A stretch of 10,549 bases of DNA from Flavobacteriales bacterium UBA3431 (lineage in GTDB: Bacteria; Bacteroidota; Bacteroidia; Flavobacteriales; Schleiferiaceae): NCBI GenBank assembly GCA_002381225.1, contig DFSS01000019.1:1521-12069 (forward strand), in the 5' to 3' direction. Position 1 is the first letter of the stretch, and each line of letters starts with the position of its first letter. This document shows positions 6,753 through 10,549 of this stretch, in pieces. The notes beneath the pieces were generated by a model that was not told the origin of the DNA, made no database searches, and saw only the letters and a program-made list of their open reading frames with translations. Position numbers and translations under genes: made by a program.

Positions 6753-8204
6753 TCATTCGTCAATCATGTCAATGAACTTGTCTGCCCAGCGTTTGAACCA
6801 ATTCCCTTGGCTCGTGCTGGTGACTGGCGCGTTGGAGGGACGACCTTCGGCTGCGCTCGCCCACTGGGCCTCCGCTTCTTCTGGCTGGTCGGCCTCATCC
6901 AAAATGTGGTCAAATTCTGACTCGTCGGCCGTTTCGTGATCGAAGACGGGGACCTCGGTGTCCGAAGCGACGTCGGCCTCCAGTTCTGTAACGACGGGCT
7001 CAGCGGTTTCTTCCAGGGCTTCCACAAAATCAACTTCCTTTCGGCTGTTTAGACCTTGCATCAATAGCCCGACAGCCGTGGCATAGATAGGGGAATTCAA
7101 GGGGTTGGTCGCGTCAAGCGATGCGAGGTGCTCATTGGGGTAGCCGACCCGAGTGTCCAAACCCGTCAAGTACTCTACCAACTGCTTGATGTGCTTCAAC
7201 TGGCTGCCACCCCCGGTGATCACGACGCCAGCGATCAGCTTCTTGGAGGGTTGATCGTAGCCGTAATTTTTGATTTCGGTAAAGACCGCGTTAATGATCT
7301 CCGTGCAGCGCGCGTGGATGATGCGGCTCAAGTTCTTGAGACTAATCTCCTTCGGATCGCGTCCACGCAGACCTGGAATGGCAACGATTTCATTCTCCTT
7401 GTTCTCTCCAGGCCACGCACTTCCAAAGCGAACCTTGAGGGTTTCCGCTTGCTTTTCGATGATGGCACAGCCTTCTTTGATGTCGCTGGTGATGATGTTG
7501 CCCCCATGAGGAATGACGGCCGTATGGCGAATGATGCCATCCTTGAAAATGGCCACATCGGTCGTGCCACCTCCGATATCCACCAGGACCACACCGGCTT
7601 CCTTCTCTTCTTGGCTCAACACGGCATCCGCGCTGGCAAGGGGCTCCAAGTTGACGGTGTGCAGGTCCAAATTCGCACTCTTCACACACCGCGCGATGTT
7701 CTTGATGCTGGTCAGCTGACCCACCACGATGTGGAAGGAGGCCTCCAGACGTCCGCCGTACATGCCCCGGGGCTCCTTGATGTCACCTTGGCCATCCACT
7801 TTGTACTCCTGCGGCAGGACGTGGATGATTTCTTCACCGGGCATCATGGCAAGCTTGTGGACGTTTTCGGTCAGGCGGTCCAAATCGGCATCCTCAATCA
7901 CCTCCTCCGCATCTTCGCGGGTGATGTAATCCGAATGCTGCAAGCTGCGAATATGCTGCCCAGCAATACCCACGGCGACGGATTTGATGTTCAAACCGGC
8001 ACTTTGCTCTGCGAGCTCCACCGCTTTTTCGATGGACTCAATCGTTTGGGTGATGTTGACCACCACACCGCGCTGGACACCCAAACTCGGTGCCGTACCG
8101 TGCCCAATGATTTCAATTTTACCAAATTCATTGTGGCGTCCGATGAGGGCGACAATTTTGGTGGTTCCGATGTCGAGGCCGACAGCAATACGGTGGGTTT
8201 TCAT
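6753..8204 (-). CDS. ftsA: Cell division protein FtsA, actin-like membrane tether for FtsZ
   Basis: Actin-fold ATP-binding protein that anchors FtsZ to the inner membrane and signals to the divisome, 483 residues. Motifs: phosphate-1 DIGTTK (11-16), the FtsA-specific 1C subdomain (about 84-160) instead of actin 1B, phosphate-2 DIGGGTTD (209-216), and adenosine-binding ITGGGS (329-334). After the core (ends about 388), an acidic linker of about 75 residues leads to a C-terminal amphipathic helix, NWFKRWADKFIDMIDE (468-483, bases 6756-6803), the membrane-targeting sequence. The start chosen is ATG 8204-8202 (MKTHRIAVGLDIG), which fits the family. The frame is open further upstream to 8405, but that part lies inside ftsQ and its composition is not FtsA-like. 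It begins 4 bp after the ftsQ stop and ends 15 bp before ftsZ, so it is co-transcribed and probably co-translated with both. Confidence 0.97.
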   Translation of the reverse strand: MKTHRIAVGLDIGTTKIVALIGRHNEFGKIEIIGHGTAPSLGVQRGVVVNITQTIESIEKAVELAEQSAGLNIKSVAVGIAGQHIRSLQHSDYITREDAEEVIEDADLDRLTENVHKLAMMPGEEIIHVLPQEYKVDGQGDIKEPRGMYGGRLEASFHIVVGQLTSIKNIARCVKSANLDLHTVNLEPLASADAVLSQEEKEAGVVLVDIGGGTTDVAIFKDGIIRHTAVIPHGGNIITSDIKEGCAIIEKQAETLKVRFGSAWPGENKENEIVAIPGLRGRDPKEISLKNLSRIIHARCTEIINAVFTEIKNYGYDQPSKKLIAGVVITGGGSQLKHIKQLVEYLTGLDTRVGYPNEHLASLDATNPLNSPIYATAVGLLMQGLNSRKEVDFVEALEETAEPVVTELEADVASDTEVPVFDHETADESEFDHILDEADQPEEAEAQWASAAEGRPSNAPVTSTSQGNWFKRWADKFIDMIDE

Positions 8205-8208
8205 AGGG

Positions 8209-8946
8209 TCAATCGATAAATTCATACACGACTTGGCCGGCAAAACGCACGTCCATCCAGCGCAAGCTATCCAGGGATTTGGCCTGGAGCAATTGGGCAT
8301 AGAGAGCGTGAGCCTTGTGGGCTTTTTCATCAAAACGGGAGGCGGCGCCCCAGCGGATGGCGTGGGGATGCCAATCGGGGTAGGCGGTGTAGCGGCCGCG
8401 GTCATCGCGGTCTAAGGCAGACCAACCTCCAGGGAAGGCGGCATGCTCCGCTGCGCGGTGCAATAATTGCATGGCTTCCACGCGCTGGAGGGAGTCTTCG
8501 AGGCCTGTTAAGAGCGGCAATCGGGCGGTCGCATGCGCCGACAGGGGGAATGTCCCTCCCATATCATCGACGTACATCATGTCTAATCCGTTGACCATGC
8601 GTGCTTTAGCTTCTTTTTGGACGATCTCCACATGGAGTACTCCTTCCCAGGTTGAAAATACCTCTGCGCCCAGCACTAGCGGGTGTTTGCGGAGATTTTC
8701 TTCTAACATTGGAATGTTGATTTCTTTCCGAGAAACGCTATCCCAGGGGGCTCCGGCCTCGCGGAGCACATCAATCAGGTCTTCTTTGATCAAAAAGTTC
8801 TGATTTTCAGGACTTTGAATAGTAAGGGTGTAGCCGACAATGGGGCGGCTTTCCCGGAGGGATTGGCTACTCAACAGTGCAAAGGCTCCCCCGAGTAGGA
8901 CCAAAGCCCAGGTGAAGAGCACGACGATGCGTTTAAACCACGTCAT
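8209..8946 (-). CDS. ftsQ: Cell division protein FtsQ (FtsQ/DivIB)
   Basis: Bitopic divisome protein that scaffolds periplasmic division proteins, 245 residues. It has a short cytoplasmic start (MTWFKR), one transmembrane segment (about 7-26), a POTRA-like region (about 38-110) with NIPMLEENLRKHPLVLGAEV (77-96), a pattern typical of FtsQ, then WEGVLHVEIVQKEAKARM and YVDDMGGTFPLS (125-136), which matches the conserved Y-[LV]-D-x-x-G-x-x-x-P-L-S signature. The C-terminal part is divergent, as usual in this family. ATG 8946-8944 overlaps the murC stop as ATGA, a classic coupling arrangement. The position between murC and ftsA supports the call strongly despite low conservation. No ddl gene lies between murC and ftsQ, unlike E. 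coli. Confidence 0.92.
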   Translation of the reverse strand: MTWFKRIVVLFTWALVLLGGAFALLSSQSLRESRPIVGYTLTIQSPENQNFLIKEDLIDVLREAGAPWDSVSRKEINIPMLEENLRKHPLVLGAEVFSTWEGVLHVEIVQKEAKARMVNGLDMMYVDDMGGTFPLSAHATARLPLLTGLEDSLQRVEAMQLLHRAAEHAAFPGGWSALDRDDRGRYTAYPDWHPHAIRWGAASRFDEKAHKAHALYAQLLQAKSLDSLRWMDVRFAGQVVYEFID

Positions 8947-10265
8947 ACGGCACGGTGTTGGAGGTGTTCAACAAAGGGTTCGACCAAGCGGTCGATGTCC
9001 CCGGCACCCACGGTGAGCTTGATAGCTTCGGGCTGCGCGGCGAGCCAATTCACGCCTTCCGAAGCGGGAACCAACACAGCGCCTAGAATTTGGGAGACCA
9101 AGACTTCCGAGGTGATGCCCGGGATACTGGCTTCCCGTGCGGGATAAATGGGTAGGATACCCACACGATCAGCCTGTCCCAGGGCTTGGGCGAATTCGGG
9201 CATAAAGTCCCGGGTGCGGCTGAAAAGGTGGGGTTGAAACAAGAGTGCCACCGATTGACCGGGATACAGGCTGTGCACGGCATCCAACAGACGCGTGATC
9301 TCCGTGGGGTGATGGGCATAGTCGTCGATGTAGGCCTGTCCTGGTGCGGTCCAGCGCACGTCAAAACGGCGACGTACCCCTGTGAAGCTTGAAATGCCTT
9401 GGGCAATCTCCTCAGCCGAAAGCCCGACGTGGTGTGCAAGGCAGGCGGCCGCAACCGCATTTTCGATGTTGTGCATCCCTGGCAGCCCGGCTTGAACATG
9501 GTCCACCCGCTCCTCGCCGAGCACCAAGGTGAAGTGCTGTTTTCCGTTTTCGACGCGCACATTTTCAGCCCGGTAGGCTTGCTGCTCCAGGCCATATTCG
9601 ACGCCAGGCACCCCAGAGGCGGAGGCACTGCGGTACACCCGATCGCATTGCCCGGCGAAGAGCCCAAAGGCTTCAGCGACATGGCCGGCGTCGCCGTAAA
9701 TGTCCAAGTGGTCAGCATCCGTCGAGGTAATCACCGCCGCCGCCGGATGCAAGTGCAAAAAGGACCGGTCAAATTCATCCGCTTCCACAACGGTAATCTC
9801 CGCGGGGCCCGCTAAAAAGTTGCTTTGAAGGTTGCTCGAAATGCCCCCTAAGAAGGCCTGAACAGGCCGACCTGATTGGTACACTATCCAGGTGAGCAAA
9901 CAGGAAGTCGTGGTCTTGCCATGGGTTCCAGCTACCGCCAAGCAGGTGCCTTCATTCGCCAACAGTCCCAAGAAGGCCGCCCGCTTCATGACCGTCTGCC
10001 CGCGTTCCAAGGCCTGCCTTAATTGCGGGTGCTGTGCGGGAATGGCCGGGGTATAAATGACCCAGGTCGCAGGATCCGACGGCGCAGCCTCCGCGCGATC
10101 GTCAAACCGGACGCGCGCACCTTCCGCACTCAGCGCATCGGTCAAAGGACTGGGCGTTTTGTCGTAGCCCGAAACCGTCATGCCCTGGGCCAGAGCCCAT
10201 CGGGCTAAAGCGGACATCCCAATGCCTCCAATGCCCAAGAAATCGATGGCGCGCGGCATAGTCAT
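8943..10265 (-). CDS. murC: UDP-N-acetylmuramate--L-alanine ligase MurC
   Basis: Cytoplasmic ATP-dependent Mur ligase that adds L-alanine to UDP-MurNAc, the first step of stem peptide assembly, 440 residues. Numbered from the chosen start: UDP-binding GIGGIGMSALA (11-21), the P-loop AGTHGKTTT (112-120), the magnesium/carbamate region EADEFDRSF (161-169), PGMHNIENAVAA (262-273), and C-terminal domain motifs DDYAHHPTEI (314-323), FQPHLFSRTRDF (343-354) and YPARE (374-378). All three Mur ligase domains are present. The start chosen is ATG 10265-10263, which overlaps the murG stop as ATGA. A second in-frame ATG two codons on (10259) is nearly as good. A TTG at 10280 is rejected because it sits inside murG and adds nothing conserved. 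The gene ends in ATGA with ftsQ. Confidence 0.96.
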   Translation of the reverse strand: MTMPRAIDFLGIGGIGMSALARWALAQGMTVSGYDKTPSPLTDALSAEGARVRFDDRAEAAPSDPATWVIYTPAIPAQHPQLRQALERGQTVMKRAAFLGLLANEGTCLAVAGTHGKTTTSCLLTWIVYQSGRPVQAFLGGISSNLQSNFLAGPAEITVVEADEFDRSFLHLHPAAAVITSTDADHLDIYGDAGHVAEAFGLFAGQCDRVYRSASASGVPGVEYGLEQQAYRAENVRVENGKQHFTLVLGEERVDHVQAGLPGMHNIENAVAAACLAHHVGLSAEEIAQGISSFTGVRRRFDVRWTAPGQAYIDDYAHHPTEITRLLDAVHSLYPGQSVALLFQPHLFSRTRDFMPEFAQALGQADRVGILPIYPAREASIPGITSEVLVSQILGAVLVPASEGVNWLAAQPEAIKLTVGAGDIDRLVEPFVEHLQHRAV

Positions 10266-10549
10266 GGCTTCCAAGTCCAAAGGCGTTCGACATGATCCAC
10301 AATCTCTTGCGCGGCGCGCGGCTGCGCCAGCGCCCGGGCTCCAGCCCGGAGGCCCTCCAGCTTAGCAGGATCGTTCAAATAGTCCATCACCAGAGCGGTC
10401 ACCTGGTGGGCGTCTCGTTCGGGTACATGGAGGGCTGCGCCGCGTTGGTGCAGACTAAGTGCGTTGTGGGTTTGATGGTCTTCTGCCACATTGGGCGAAG
10501 GAATCAATAGGGCGGCTGCACTCGCGCAGCACACCTCCGAAAGCGTGCC
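10262..10549 (-). CDS. murG: MurG, UDP-GlcNAc lipid I N-acetylglucosaminyltransferase, C-terminal 95 residues
   Basis: Membrane-associated GT-B glycosyltransferase that turns lipid I into lipid II. Only the C-terminal quarter of a roughly 360-residue protein is in the window, and the frame is open to the right edge. The fragment starts in the UDP-GlcNAc-binding C-domain: TLSEV (2-6), whose Glu corresponds to the ribose-contacting Glu of E. coli MurG, then IPSPNVAEDHQTHNALSL (16-33), the donor-site loop in its Bacteroidetes form, and a C-terminal helix ending WTWKP. One oddity is that the usual A-G-x-P turn before the IPSP strand reads ASAA here (9-12), with no change in length. TGA 10264-10262 overlaps the murC start as ATGA. 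It is the most upstream gene of the dcw operon visible. Confidence 0.94.
   Translation of the reverse strand, partial: GTLSEVCCASAAALLIPSPNVAEDHQTHNALSLHQRGAALHVPERDAHQVTALVMDYLNDPAKLEGLRAGARALAQPRAAQEIVDHVERLWTWKP

Noticed and set aside
7128..8219. A 363-codon open frame on the plus strand, antisense to nearly all of ftsA
   Set aside because: It lies wholly opposite a complete, motif-verified ftsA. Its translation has no recognisable domain, and long antisense frames arise from codon bias in GC-rich genes.
8205..8405. An N-terminal extension of FtsA by 67 residues
   Set aside because: It falls inside ftsQ. The added sequence is Pro/Ala-rich and unlike any FtsA, whereas MKTHRIAVGLDIG at 8204 starts as the family does.
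10266..10280. A TTG start for murC at 10280
   Set aside because: It overlaps the murG C-terminus further. The ATG at 10265 forms the ATGA junction typical of this operon.
1..10549. Mobile elements, CRISPR, toxin-antitoxin or defence genes
   Set aside because: I found no transposase, integrase, direct-repeat array or attachment-like duplication. The coding content is continuous housekeeping genes.

Overview
The window is ordinary chromosomal housekeeping DNA, most likely from a member of the Bacteroidota (Bacteroidetes), probably close to Flavobacteriales. The main reasons are the gene order murG-murC-ftsQ-ftsA-ftsZ-yqeY (no ddl, and yqeY directly after ftsZ), an FtsZ that ends in the tail FLHDNVD I associate with that group, starts without Shine-Dalgarno sequences, and TAnnTTTG-like elements placed almost directly on ATG codons. 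Base composition looks mid-50s % GC by eye, which is high for Flavobacteriales, so the family is left open. Seven of the nine genes end in TGA.

Layout. Bases 1-1764 (+) hold the 3' three quarters of maeB, an NADP-type malic enzyme fused to a phosphotransacetylase-like domain. An MFS transporter (2938-1709, -) runs toward it, and their 3' ends overlap by 56 bp. A compact divergent spacer of 54 bp separates the transporter from a small exported, probably outer-membrane protein (2993-3547, +). The spacer carries an imperfect inverted repeat that covers both promoter-like elements. The remaining 7 kb (10549 down to 3557, -) is the distal half of a division and cell wall (dcw) cluster: murG (only the C-terminus is in the window), murC, ftsQ, ftsA, ftsZ and yqeY. 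These genes overlap or are separated by at most 15 bp, so they form one operon read from beyond the right edge.

How the genes work together. MurG and MurC act in peptidoglycan precursor synthesis: MurC adds L-alanine to UDP-MurNAc, and MurG makes lipid II. FtsQ, FtsA and FtsZ build the divisome: FtsZ forms the ring, FtsA tethers it to the membrane through a C-terminal amphipathic helix, and FtsQ is a periplasmic scaffold. YqeY resembles the tail domain of GatB and travels with ftsZ. MaeB, the transporter and the exported protein have no visible functional link to division.

No gene-free stretch exceeds 54 bp. I see no tRNA, rRNA, CRISPR, insertion sequence, phage or defence gene, and nothing I would call an undescribed system. 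The most unusual item is FtsZ itself: 908 residues, with an acidic linker of about 530 residues between the GTPase core and the C-terminal peptide.
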